From the NCBI GenBank assembly GCA_947652115.1, contig OX393561.1, positions 22,980,856 to 23,044,855 on the forward strand: 64,000 nt of DNA. Reading direction: 5' to 3'. Positions 11,018-21,077 of this stretch are shown piece by piece. This DNA is from Blastomussa wellsi (Eukaryota > Cnidaria > Anthozoa > Scleractinia > Plerogyridae). The notes under the pieces were generated by a model, which did not search any database, was not told where the DNA came from, and saw nothing but the letters and a program-made list of their open reading frames with translations. The translations under genes were made by a program, and so were the position numbers. How positions within the stretch are numbered: position 1 is the stretch's first letter; each line of letters starts with the position of its first letter.

Positions 11018-11653
11018 ATGAAATTCAAATTCAAAATGGCGGCCAATGTGGAAAGTATACATGAAGCCACGAAGATTCTACGGCCTCTGCGTAACCAAGT
11101 TGATAACTTTGTTCTGTTTGAAAATGAAGTTGAGGAAAACCTAAAGAGATTATTTGAAAAGCATCGAAATAATCAGAATTCGATTGAAAGAATGCGAAAT
11201 TCGGTCATCGAAGTTGGGTCGATCATTGCTGGGGAAATGACCATATTGTTGAAAAAATTGCATAGGCGACTTAGTTCGCGGACTAAAGCCCATAATCCTT
11301 GGACTGTCCAAGTTACAAGGGATTTGCCAGTGGAAATATTCGCTTTTCTTCTGCGTATCGTAAAGAAGGCAAGGTCCACTTACGGAGTCACCCATTCGGA
11401 AAGCAGAATCATGGATATCATTGTTTACACTGAGGAGAATCGACTGGTTAGAGATATATCTCGACTTTGCGACGTCAACCGTGAAGCAATCCTGGACTAT
11501 TTTTCAAAGACATTTCAGGGTCCCAGGAAAGGAAAGGCAAGGGTGGTAGTGAGTGCCCAAAAACCATTTACCTTGTCTTACTCGAGGAAAGGGTCATATG
11601 TTGTAATTAAATGCTACTACAAGTTTACAAATGCCTATGGATATATCTTTTAA
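11018..11653 (+). CDS. element X gene A (unknown protein, HTH-like segment)
   Basis: An uninterrupted frame of 211 codons lies 76 bp inside the left TIR. The likely start is the ATGGCGGCC at 11036, since the homologue at 33610-34284 starts the same way; an in-frame ATG at 11018 is also possible. The N-terminal half is helical and charged. The segment LVRDISRLCDVNREAILDYF resembles a helix-turn-helix, and a basic GPRKGKAR stretch follows. The C-terminus (KPFTLSYSRKGSYVVIKCYY) matches the second copy (RPFQLKYIYSTEMVQIKCHY). A DNA-binding or targeting role for the transposon is inference. The product is otherwise unrecognised. Confidence 0.65.
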   Translation: MKFKFKMAANVESIHEATKILRPLRNQVDNFVLFENEVEENLKRLFEKHRNNQNSIERMRNSVIEVGSIIAGEMTILLKKLHRRLSSRTKAHNPWTVQVTRDLPVEIFAFLLRIVKKARSTYGVTHSESRIMDIIVYTEENRLVRDISRLCDVNREAILDYFSKTFQGPRKGKARVVVSAQKPFTLSYSRKGSYVVIKCYYKFTNAYGYIF

Positions 11654-12094
11654 AGTTGAAATAGACTGCTGTAAAACTAATAGACTGACACTTTATTGCT
11701 CAAGTTTTAAATCTATTGTTTAATGAGTAACCTGTCACAATTTATGACCCAATATTTTTAACAAGCTTATGAAAGTGGGTCATCATAAATTAAATGTATG
11801 TTTACAATAATTTATGTAAGCACATACATGTTTCCCACAAGGCAACTTAACATGTTATCTGTTACAAAGCTTGGAACATTTCATTAAAATAATTGTGAAA
11901 GTGAACGTTATGGGTCATCATGAATAAATAAATTTATGTTTATTAGAGCAGTTTTCAACCAAGTGCCAAAAGCAAACAACAACTTGATGGTAGTCAAAAT
12001 CCCTGATATCCCTATTGCCTGCAACAATCAATAACCTTGGTTTTGGTTTCTCTATGGTTTGAGATTGGCTGAGTAGTCTAATGGCTAAGTGAAT
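11654..12094. other. AT-rich spacer between genes A and B
   Basis: Non-coding AT-rich sequence with polyadenylation-like AATAAA (about 11923). It contains repeated GGGTCATCAT...AAAT motifs (11776 and 11911). No gene seen. Confidence 0.5.
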
Positions 12095-12096
12095 AG

Positions 12097-12136
<40 letters not shown>

Positions 12137-12358
12137 TGGAAGTATAACAATATAATTTGGTTTTATTAACTCGGTTGATAATGTCAATTGGCCACCGTAA
12201 AAAGATTCAAGAGCTGACGTTTCGAGCGTTAGCCCTTCGTCGGAGCGAATGGCGAAGGGCTAACGCTCCGACGAAGGGCTAACGCTCGAAACGTCAGCTC
12301 TTGAATCTTTTTACGGTGGCCAATTGACATTATCAACCGAGCTGATAAAACCAAATTA
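12095..12358. mobile_element. palindromic PLE terminal fragment with TSD
   Basis: Two copies of the PLE 3' region face each other: TTGATAATGTCAATTGGCCA and its complement form arms of about 100 bp around a short centre near 12250. The left tip is GAGGGGGTAAGTTTCTAAAG, as in the other PLE copies. TAATGGCTAAGTGAAT (12079-12094) is repeated as TAATGGCTAAGTGATT at 12359-12374, a TSD with one mismatch. It lies between genes A and B of element X, so it inserted after element X. Confidence 0.85.
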
Positions 12359-12523
12359 TAATGGCTAAGTGATTAGATAGGTTTTGGTTTTACATCACTA
12401 AATTGAAAACCACTCTAAATAAACATATAAATGTGTCCCACAACACATTTGAGCCACATATGGCCTACTGCTTTGCAAGCCCAGTTTTAGTTCTGCATGT
12501 GATAAGTACTTCTCATTTTTTAA

Positions 12524-15500
12524 CTATGTCCTGGTTTCGCCTAACAGCTGTGGCAAAACTTTTCCCTGCTCAACACTCTGTTGGATACATTTCATGATTG
12601 GATCACCACAGAATGTACATTTTTCATCAGTGGGACTAGCTTTTTCTAGATTGCAGTAGCAAAACGTTGGGTCAGAAAACACCCTGTCTGGGATGTATAC
12701 AGCAGTGTGCTTGTATGTACTGAGGTTGAACCCTTGTTCGGGAAGCCACACTAACATTACAAACTCATGTTTAAAAATCTCATACCAGCGCCTTTTGTAA
12801 AATGTGTTTTCGCTTAGTTTTTTTCAAAGCAATATGTTTTGCCTCCCTCCCTTCCATTGTTACGATACCGAGCCCTTGCCCATATTTCTCATGTAGCTCT
12901 TTAGTGTGGGCAGGAATGATGTGTCCAATTGTCCACACAGTAGGATTTACAGAGGTAGGGAGAAACAATGCATTCACCCGATAATAGTCACGAGCACTGA
13001 TGCTCAGTTCTGTAAGCTGATCAACAGTAATATCAAACCTACTGAAGAGTGAGACACAATCCCTTAGTCTCAGTCCAAGGTATGCAAAAATCAGAACTGT
13101 TTTCCTTTGTTGGTGAGAATCATTTTCACTACTAAGCCATTTAATCAATCTCATAAAATCGTGGCAAAGTAGCCTGGAATGTTTTCCAGTAAATCTATAC
13201 TGGAGATCCTGACCCTTACCCTGTGTTTCATCGTACCACTTCTTTACCTTTCTTGCCAAACATTTGGCCTTCACCTCAAACTTCAGTGCAGTTACAACTC
13301 TAGAGACAATGCTATCATTTGGAATGTCTGCAAACTTTTTGCAGCTGTCTGGAAGATTTGACTTTCCCACTGCCTCTTTCAGAACCCCCTTAAAAAAATA
13401 CTGCCAGGCATTATTCTTAATATTTTAAGGCTCCACATGGGCAAGATCAATCAATTTCCCAATTAAAGGCACAAATTCTTGGCGACTCTTTTTACGTGCA
13501 ATAAATTCTGTGACCTTGCTCCGAAATTGTTTCTCCTTAAGTTGTTTCTCAGACAAGGATTTTTTAAATTTGTCAACCTCATTTGCAATTTTGATCCTCT
13601 CTTCATACTTCCAAGGCTTCCACATGGTCTGTGTCCTTGGTGGCCGGATAGTACTTGTCTGTGTCAAACTTAAGTGTGATAAAAATGTCCCCTTTAAGTC
13701 AGTGCAGTTGTCTTTTGAAACATCTGCAAAAGTTGAGAAAAATCTTGCACTATTGGGCAGTTCACCCCCCAACATAGCCAACATCTTCATGTCATTTGGC
13801 AATTTGGCACATTTAAAAGTTACATGAAAGCCTTCAATTTCAAAGACTTTTTTCTCAATCTCACTAATTTCTTTGCACAAGAATTGACAGTACTTGCGTA
13901 CAACTGGCGAAGTTTCCTGACAATTACCCCCAAAAATAATAAAGTTGTCATTGCTTGATGCAACCCTCTTACCAACATTAATAAAACTTAACAGAAAAGA
14001 ACAAGCACTTTCATTCTTCCCAAATGGGCAGCCATCCCCACCCACTGCAAACAAAAAAGTACCCTTACTTTTGCCAAACCACTGAAGGGTTTCCTTTCTG
14101 TCATTTCGGAGGTAAAATTTTGCTAAGCGTGGCAAATACTCAATTAACTTTTGAAAGCAACCTTGTGTTGTTTCATCTTCCATAACACCCTGAAACTGTT
14201 CTTCTAATTTGTAAACATTTCCAATGCTGACTTGGTTGATTTCTTTGACAAGCTTGCTATAGGGCAACAATTTTGGAATAGGGCACTTTGGCATCAAAGT
14301 AATAGCTGACCTCCTGTTTCCCATCGCTTGATTTTTTTTCATAGATAATGCAAGTCTTACAGACTTATATTTTCGCTTGCCCATTACACCACTACTATAG
14401 AAAACTGCAATGCTTCTCTTTACATTTTCTGGTGAGATTTCAAAAGCTTTTGAATTTTTCTTAAATGCAGCTGAGACTACCTTCTTTGTTAGGATTTTCT
14501 GACTTAAAACATAATCTTTCATTTTGTCTACTTTACATCTTTTTGCTAAGGTGTCAAAAATTCCATCAAAGGCTGGTGCTAAGTTGTTCTCAGAACCTCC
14601 ATGGATTGTGGAAGCAGTTTTCATTGTTTCTTGTCGTCGTTTTGATGCTGTTCTTGGTGGCATATTTGATTTGCCATCCACCAAAATAGTTGGGGATCTT
14701 GTTCGTGAACTAATATCAGTGTTAACTGGTTGTAACTGCAAAGAAAAATACTTCATTACCTACTTCTGCAATATGGTACTGAAAAAATCATCTCATAGTA
14801 TGAACTATTATACCAACCTGAACATTTTGAGTTTCACGAGTCAAGTCTCTCAATACTTCCCCTGAATCACTGACCTTTAAGTAACAAAAAAGTAAATTAA
14901 TCGTTCACTTCCAAAATGTTCATTCCACAAATAAAACAAAAGCTAACAGCAATTAATTAGGGATGCACCATTAGAAATGTGAAGGGGGGGGGGGGAGTCC
15001 AAAAACAAAAAAAAAATCCTGCAAACGAAAATTTTACAAAAAAACAATCCTGCACTGCACAGGAACCAGGAAAAAAATATCCTGCATGAATAACCAATGT
15101 GACAGTGTATATAATGTGACATTGTATATATATTACACAGTCTAAAAAATAAATTTCCGTTACTTTTTCTAGAAGGAAATACCTCCTGGAAAACGCTGGA
15201 AATGGCATTTCCGAGTGTCTAGAATTCAAAATTTTCTGGGGGGGGCATGCCCCCAGACCCCCCTAGCGGCTCACGCCTTTGGCGCTCAATCCCACAGCCG
15301 CCTATTTATCATCCTCAGCCTGCTACTTCAAAAATTACTGAAAGCACTGCGTAAGCATCAAAGATGAATGGTTCTACTATGACGATTTGTGGGAGCACCA
15401 ATGCCAAGGTCATGGCCTCAAGAGGTGTTCCCACAAACCATCCACACCAGCTTGTTGAAGCCTTGTGTACGGTATATTAAATATTTGCTCCATCAAATAT

Positions 15501-16348
15501 CAATGTTCAAAGGTTTCATGTGCAGAGACTTGGCACGGAAAATGTACATGTACAATAAAAGGGGACTGTTCACTGTTTTACAATAGAAAATCTCAATGAA
15601 ATAAATATAGTTAATACAAATGTGTTCTGTTGGAGCGGTTGAAACAAGCCCAATAGAACAAGACCAAAAAAGGGCATAGTCGTTTTGGAAAAAAAAATCG
15701 TGCAAAGGTTTGAAGGTTGAAAAAAAAAATCTCACACTCCTGCTGGTTGTGAAAAAAATAACATGCCTTTCCAGAAAGTCCTACCCCCCCCTTCACATTT
15801 CTAATGGTGCATCCCTTAATAAATTATCATAAGTGGCTATTTATAGGTGTAGTATTTTCCAGAAATGATGAACAAATCAGAAGTATCTCAATACATAGAA
15901 AGAAAAATAAACTTTTTTTAATCTCAAACTGACAGGGTAGCCTGTTTAATGCTAGTATCTTCAAGTTAACTACTCTAAAAACTAATTAACTTAAACTTAT
16001 TATACATAACAAGCAGAGTAACTAGCTACCTAAATAACTAACTACAATAATCTATCAATTTAAATCTACATGCAATGTACTTACACAACACAGAATATCT
16101 TGTTGCTTATTACCAGCATGTATCAGTGTTTGATCAGTTAGTTATAAAGTTAATAAAACTCAATTATTACATGAGAGTCTTCACTGACTGACCTAACTAA
16201 CCTTTGATTTTAGTCTATTAATTTTCCTCGTGTTTGAGCTAAGCTCTGCCTTCAAACTTCTACACTGTTCCACTGCTGTCTGCCTCGCTTCCTTTTGGGC
16301 CTTCATAAAGGCATTAACATCGAATCGACTGTTCTTAGTGTGTGGCAT
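12524..16348 (-). pseudogene. element X gene B copy 1 (transposase-like), two lesions
   Basis: The gene runs on the minus strand. Exon 1 is 16348-16202 (MPHTKNSRFDVNAFMKAQK, 49 codons), exon 2 is 14874-14818 (19 codons), and the long exon 3 runs from 14735 to the stop at 12524. Exon 3 encodes MGKRKYKSVRLALSMK, KCPIPKLLPYSKLV, GTFLFAVGGDGCPFGKNES, HVTFKCAKLPNDMKMLAMLG, then NNAWQYFF, YRFTGKHSRLLCHDFMRL, PTVWTIGHIIPAH, MEGREAKHIAL and a cysteine-rich tail (CYCNLEKASPTDEKCTFC). A TAA sits in the HVEP(LH)-KNNAW stretch near 13422, and an extra A after KHIALKK (about 12825) shifts the frame. Acidic residues in GGDG, PNDMK and REAK are candidate metal ligands. The terminal location supports a transposase role; the family is unassigned. 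Confidence 0.75.
14960..15815. mobile_element. TIR element inside intron 2 of gene B copy 1
   Basis: GGGATGCACCATTAGAAATG at the left is matched by CATTTCTAATGGTGCATCCC at the right, each followed inward by a long run of G or C. Flanks TTAATTAG and TTAATAAA could be a worn 8-bp TSD (hAT-like). No coding capacity is seen. A GC-rich block (15239-15300) lies in the middle. It occupies the 1.3-kb intron between exons 1 and 2. Confidence 0.75.
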
Positions 16349-16565
16349 AATGCTACAAGTTCACCTAGTGCAATACACAACACACTGTTATGCGTTTAAC
16401 CCGGTATTCACATACAAGCTAAAATTCAGCAAAACAAAAACGATACGATTCTTCTCTATGCTTCAAAGATTTCAAAAATTTCTTTCAAATGCTGTTATTT
16501 GGAAAACTGTTAAATTCTTTCGGAGCCAAAAACTTACCTTTGTAATGTCGAGCAAATCTACGCCA

Positions 16566-16825
16566 TTAGACCGAGGAAGTCACTCGCAGAGAGTCCGTCC
16601 TTCGATAGCAAAACCATAACATGTTTGGTATCTTCTGAAAGCTGAAAGAACAGCCTACCATTTTCTTTTGTGAATGAAGCAGAACAGATTTCCCAGAAGG
16701 TGTGAGGGCCCTGTATTTATACCAAACCTCACTCATCCCCAGTCTTCCCTCGTAAATTCCGAATTCAGCCCGCCATTTTTGAAAACATTGCAATGCAGCT
16801 TTGTGGTGCGCGCTAGCCCGGCGTG
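16566..16825 (-). other. element X leader frame (gene C), copy 1
   Basis: Between the right TIR and gene B, a minus-strand frame runs from the TIR to a stop at 16566 (...KWRAEFG...YKYRALTPSGK...FSFQKIPNMLWF...SSV, then TAA). Copy 2 has the same frame, 70 codons from KW to the stop, with no gaps (63237-63446). The frame is continuous with the Harbinger transposase frame only by chance. There is no early ATG in frame, so it may be non-AUG, spliced, or a conserved untranslated leader. ATGGCGGGC (about 16776) lies in another frame. Confidence 0.4.
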
Positions 16826-16828
16826 CTC

Positions 16829-17435
16829 CCAAATTTGCCAGAAAATGTTCCAGTTCTTGACTCCACTCTTGCAGATTTCTTGGCAGGTAAACGAGTCTGT
16901 CATACAAACATCCCACAATGGCCTTACAATCGTCTTGAAAAATGATGTGAGCAGTTGATTCTGCAACCCCAAAGAGATCTCCAACGGTCAAAAACGTACA
17001 CCCATGTGCCAGTCTGTAAAGACATAAAGCCAACTGGGTAGCAGGTGGAGTAGGGTGAGGTTTCATGCAAGTGGGCTCCCTCTTGATAAGGTCTTTAATT
17101 TCTCCCAGAATAAATTCAAACGTGTCTCGAGACACCCTCAGCCTTTTCTTGAAATAAGCTTCGTCCCAGTTTTGGTATCCATTCGTCCACCAATCTCCGT
17201 TTCTCAATTCATCTGGACCTCGTCCGTTTCTGTTGCTTTTTGTAATCACGATTGCTGACATAACAGCGGGTTCTGAAGCTTCTGTTTCGAAATCCGCTTC
17301 TGCAACGAAACGTTTCCTTGCCATTTCCTCGTTTACTTTATATTGGAGACTTAAAAACGCTTCTTCTGCTCTTCTTTTACGGGAAAACAATTTTACAAGT
17401 TGTAAAAGGGCCGCCACCTTTAATTTTACCGCCAA
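16829..17435 (-). pseudogene. Harbinger DDE transposase, N-terminal half
   Basis: The minus-strand frame begins near 17435 (MAVKLKVAALLQLVKLFSRK) and includes WDEAYFKKRLRVSRDTFEF, TQLALCLYRLAHGCTFLTVG and AESTAHIIFQDDCKAIVG, ending QELEHFLANL at the junction with element X. This is the helical N-terminal region of HARBI1-like transposases. The catalytic half is at 10270-10936. The start codon is near the right TIR, as expected. The interruption, plus a TAG in the other half, makes the gene inactive. Confidence 0.8.
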
Positions 17436-17600
17436 AAAAACTAGACCCCATTCCTCTTTATTTCGCCGCGCGAAATGGTTCGCATTCTTCGTCTGTCTAA
17501 GTTCGTCTTGTTATTCGTCCCGTCTTTACACTAGACGCACAACACTAGAGACGCATTATTCGTCTGGGCGGACAATGCGTCCTCTAGTATAAAAACGGCC

Positions 17601-18201
17601 ATTTATATCTAATCTCCCTCTGTTCAAATAAGAGCAAAATCTTTCTGCTCACCAGTTCTTATCTGATGGTAAATCTACAAAGACGTCCATGTGTAAACAA
17701 TGGTCGCAATGATGCTTCGCACATTTCTTGATTTAACAAAACGTGATCGAGGGAAGGAGGATCTTAATTAAAAGCCAAACAAAACAATGTTTTTCTGTTC
17801 TGTTTACATTTCAACGTGAAAAAAAGCGAAGATAAATGCGATGCTGCCACATTTGCGTGTTGATAGCCGGGTCAGTTTTTGAGAGATACCTATAGGGAAC
17901 CTTAAACCGAAAGTTTATCACCACTTGTTTTTGCTGAGGACATGGAGTTTAGTCGCAGTCAAAACAAGTTTTTTTCTGCATCTGGTTGCCAAGAAACTAA
18001 GCGGTGCCAAGTGTCCCCTGAGGATTCTAGCACTAATTTACGCATGTGTAAACTGAAAACTGAATACATAATGAATTACACAATTTGACCGTGTTGAAGT
18101 CCTAATGGGCTCCAAATTGCTGCACTTTATTTTAACGAAAATTCAAATAAACCTCAAAGGAAGGTCACCAAAGGCAACAACATGGGTACTGGCCAGTGGC
18201 T
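17601..18201. other. non-coding stretch, no gene seen
   Basis: Unique-looking sequence between the Harbinger and KDZ elements. No coding sequence or repeat recognised. The last 8 bp (CAGTGGCT) are the left TSD of the next element. Confidence 0.5.
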
Positions 18202-18224
18202 GAGAGCAGTGCGATTATGGCTAA

Positions 18225-18915
18225 ATCGGAGAATAGTATGTCCGATTTAGGCGTACTATTCTACGATTTACCACTAAGGTTTTTACCTATTTTACGATTG
18301 AAGTCTCCGATTCTTCCGATTCTACGATTTTACCATAAGAGACTTTGGAAATGATTTTCCGATTCTACAATTCTTTCGATTCTACGATTTTACCGATTCT
18401 AAGACGCTAGAAATGATTTTCCGATTCTACGATTCTTCCGATTGTACGATTTTACCTTAAGAGACTTTGGAAATGATTTTACCGATTTATTCCGATTCTG
18501 CGATTCTTCCGATTCTACCATTTTACCTTAAGAGACTTTGGAAATGATTTTCCGATTCTACGATTCTTCCGATTCTATGATTTTACCATAAGAGACTTTG
18601 GAAATGATTTTCCGATTCTACGATTTTACCATAAGAGACTTTGGAAATGATTTTCCGATTCTACGATTTTACCATTAGACACTTTAGAAATTATTGATAA
18701 GATTAGATACTAGGAGTGGCAAAATTTTTTGATTCTACGATTCTTCCGATTCTACGATTTTACCGATTCTAAGACACTAGAAATGATTGTCCGATTTTAC
18801 GATTCTTCCTATTCTACGATTTTACTTTAAGAGACTTTAGAAATGATTGTCCGATTCTACGATTTTACCATTAGACACTTTAGAAATTATTGATAAGATT
18901 AGATACTAGGAGTGG
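18225..18915. repeat. left subterminal repeat array
   Basis: About ten units of roughly 60 bp are built from CCGATTCTACGATTTTACC, AAGAGACTTTGGAAATGATT and ATTCTTCCGATTCTACGA. The complementary motif family forms the right array at 23385-23740. Confidence 0.85.
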
Positions 18916-19126
18916 CAAAATAAATAGACGGCTGAGTATTAAATGTCTTTCATCACGTTGTTTTATTCGATAGTACTGCTACTTTGCAGCTTACAATAAA
19001 AACAGTAAGCTCTATTAAACTCTATTAAAATACAATTCATTCCAATATGAAAATTTCAAAAATGACATAAATGGTTATAAACAGTAGACTAGTTTTCCGT
19101 CAGTTAATAATGCCTAGTAAAAATGT

Positions 19127-20638
19127 TCACTGAGTAGTGTCACTCCGAGAGGGCACATTGAAGGAAGCATTGAATTCTTCCTGTGAAATGGAAATTGAAT
19201 TCACAAATGCACGCGCATCATCGCTAAGGTCATTGTAGCAGCGTTTTACAAACAATTTCGATCTTTTGTTGTTGTGGGGATGATTGATTTCCCGAAGACA
19301 GCCAAGGCCAAGGTCTTCCAGTTTCTTCAAAATCTGGATGGCCGACTGAACGGGGTACTTTCCGTTGATGGGCAAACACCAGCTTTTGTGTGAAATAAAC
19401 GACGGAGATACAGAGGTTTCCGAGTGCGTTAAAATTTTTTTGATTTTGTCGTTTTCGACATTTCTTCCATTTTCTGTTAAGGCGATGCCGTCGGTGGAAT
19501 TGGACGCAGCAGATTCTCCTGACGTCGCTGGTGGATGAAGAATGCATTTCACATTGATTAGGTGATTCATGATGATCGTGGAGCGCTCCATGCTATCCTT
19601 TCCAACTTCTGAAGGTAGCCGATCGGTGTTGTCGAGTTGACTTGATGCGGTCTTGATGCAATGATCGGCGACATGAAGAATCGTGGCCAAACGCGCGCTT
19701 TGTCCTTTGGCCTTTGAAAGCACGCCACGCATGTCGTTATCAATTGTCGACCGCTTTCTCTCGTTGAGTGCGTCGTGGTATTCAATGAACGATTCCTTGG
19801 CCTCTTCACTGAAAGTGTAGGTTTTCGGCAAATCGATCACGTGCAAGAAGACATCCTTGAATGATGGTAGGTCATGGGGTAGTTCAGTTTGTAAATCTGC
19901 GTAATTGACTTCAATTTCTTGCGGCATGTCAAACAGCTGGCGATCGTTGAAGCCATCATGGTCGTCTCGGTGAAGTAGCTCCACGACGTAATATGGCTGA
20001 ATAAACCCAGCGATGTTGAAACTGGTATTGTTCATTTTGCCTTGTATGGTTCGGAAATTTCGGGACCATTTGCTGCCATTGTATAAGTTCAACAAAGTTT
20101 TTCTGTCATGGGAACATCCGTTGGGCTTGAAAAGATCGAGGAGACCGTAAAACGTCGTCATTTCATCGTACAATGCGAGTATTTTGTTCCCATTCCTGCT
20201 CATCACATTAAACAGTTCCTCAAAGGAGAAATGATCGATGAGGAGCTGCCATTCGCTTTCGTCATCTTCATTTTCTCGGTTTTCGGCCATCATTTCTTCA
20301 ATGTCTTGAAGGGCACCTGACACCAAGTTGAGAGCACCTGACTTGTTGGTTCCTTTTTTTGAGGCAATAACGAACCACAGTAGTGCGGGTCCCCTCCATT
20401 TCTTGTTGATTTCTATAGCGGTCGATGTTCCCATCAGTGATGCAACGGTTGTCAGCAGCGGGAAGAACAGGAACTCTTTCGGAACTCCGATGGACTTTGC
20501 GTGGCTATCCAGAAATGTCACCATTGCGGGTGAACACACGGATGACCAGTCAAATCGTGCATTTTGTACGTCGCTAATCCTTTTCTCAATAATTGGTAAT
20601 GACGGTAACTGATTCCGGTTTAACTTACTGAACGACAT
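19127..20638 (-). CDS. DUF3987-like ATPase-type protein of the KDZ element
   Basis: The uninterrupted frame starts best at the ATG at 20638 (MSFSKLNRNQLPSLPIIEKR), 503 codons. The order FLFFPLLTTVASLMG, WRGPALLWFVIASKKGTNKS (worn P-loop-like GTNKS), then NKILALYDEMTTFYGLLDL (Walker-B-like) and SARLATILHVADHC follows the DUF3987 family, which is related to helicase/primase-type proteins of mobile elements. The C-terminal 150 residues look like a winged-helix-type DNA-binding region (SAIQILKKLEDLGLGCLREI). It diverges from the transposase gene across about 440 bp. A role in replication or strand handling during transposition is inference. Confidence 0.7.
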   Translation of the reverse strand: MSFSKLNRNQLPSLPIIEKRISDVQNARFDWSSVCSPAMVTFLDSHAKSIGVPKEFLFFPLLTTVASLMGTSTAIEINKKWRGPALLWFVIASKKGTNKSGALNLVSGALQDIEEMMAENRENEDDESEWQLLIDHFSFEELFNVMSRNGNKILALYDEMTTFYGLLDLFKPNGCSHDRKTLLNLYNGSKWSRNFRTIQGKMNNTSFNIAGFIQPYYVVELLHRDDHDGFNDRQLFDMPQEIEVNYADLQTELPHDLPSFKDVFLHVIDLPKTYTFSEEAKESFIEYHDALNERKRSTIDNDMRGVLSKAKGQSARLATILHVADHCIKTASSQLDNTDRLPSEVGKDSMERSTIIMNHLINVKCILHPPATSGESAASNSTDGIALTENGRNVENDKIKKILTHSETSVSPSFISHKSWCLPINGKYPVQSAIQILKKLEDLGLGCLREINHPHNNKRSKLFVKRCYNDLSDDARAFVNSISISQEEFNASFNVPSRSDTTQ

Positions 20639-21077
20639 CGTGACACAAAGAAAACTGAGTGAAATGGGTAGTATATAAAAAAAATAGTAAGAATCACGGA
20701 TGCCCAATCAAAAAGTATCATTTTGTAATGCAAATCAGGAGTGCAAAACAAAAGGACCGAATGAATGAATGAATGCGTTACGATTTTGTCAGGTATTGTT
20801 CTTTTAATGTGTCGCAATGTGCTTAGATCAATGACTATTAAATCAATGAGTTTTCCACGCTAAAATCAATGAAGGCTAAAAACTGCGGCGTGGCGGCGGC
20901 TTTCGTTACGTTTTTCGCAAATATGAATTAACTTGTCATTAAAATCGGGCTGTTTGAATCATTCAGATTGCTTTGTTTTGTCACCTTTTGTCTTTTCGCG
21001 TAATAAAAAAATGGAATTAGAAAATCGTAGTGAGTCCATATGCAGATAGTTCGTGAATATGACTGAATTGACTGAAG

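Larger units (their letters stand above)
10942..16825. mobile_element. element X copy 1: two-gene DNA transposon of unnamed family
   Basis: The left end CACGCCGGGCCAGCGCGCA (10942) matches the inverted right end (ending 16825), CACGCCGGGCTAGCGCGCA; similarity runs about 36 bp. CTC flanks both ends, a possible 3-bp TSD. The element sits inside a Harbinger transposase gene, so its limits are independently defined by the host sequence. It carries gene A (plus, 11018-11653) and gene B (minus, 12524-16348) tail to tail, plus a leader frame next to the right end. A PLE piece (12095-12358) and a TIR element (14960-15815) have inserted into it. I cannot assign it to a superfamily. Confidence 0.75.
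8861..17600. mobile_element. PIF/Harbinger transposon, interrupted by element X
   Basis: The left end GGCCGTTTTTATACTAGAGA (8861) is matched, inverted, by the right end finishing TAGTATAAAAACGGCC at 17600. ATT flanks both ends, fitting the 3-bp TSD of this superfamily. Inside are the two expected convergent genes: a Myb/SANT-like protein (9091-10082, plus) and a DDE transposase (minus). Element X at 10942-16825 splits the transposase. Without it the element would be about 2.9 kb, a usual Harbinger length. Confidence 0.85.

Noticed and set aside
10942..16825. Element X as merely the internal part of Harbinger
   Set aside because: It has its own TIRs, divides the transposase at one point, and gene B recurs elsewhere without Harbinger ends.
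18225..18915. CRISPR array
   Set aside because: Units lack unique spacers, are imperfect, and mirror the array at the other end of a transposon in an animal-type genome.
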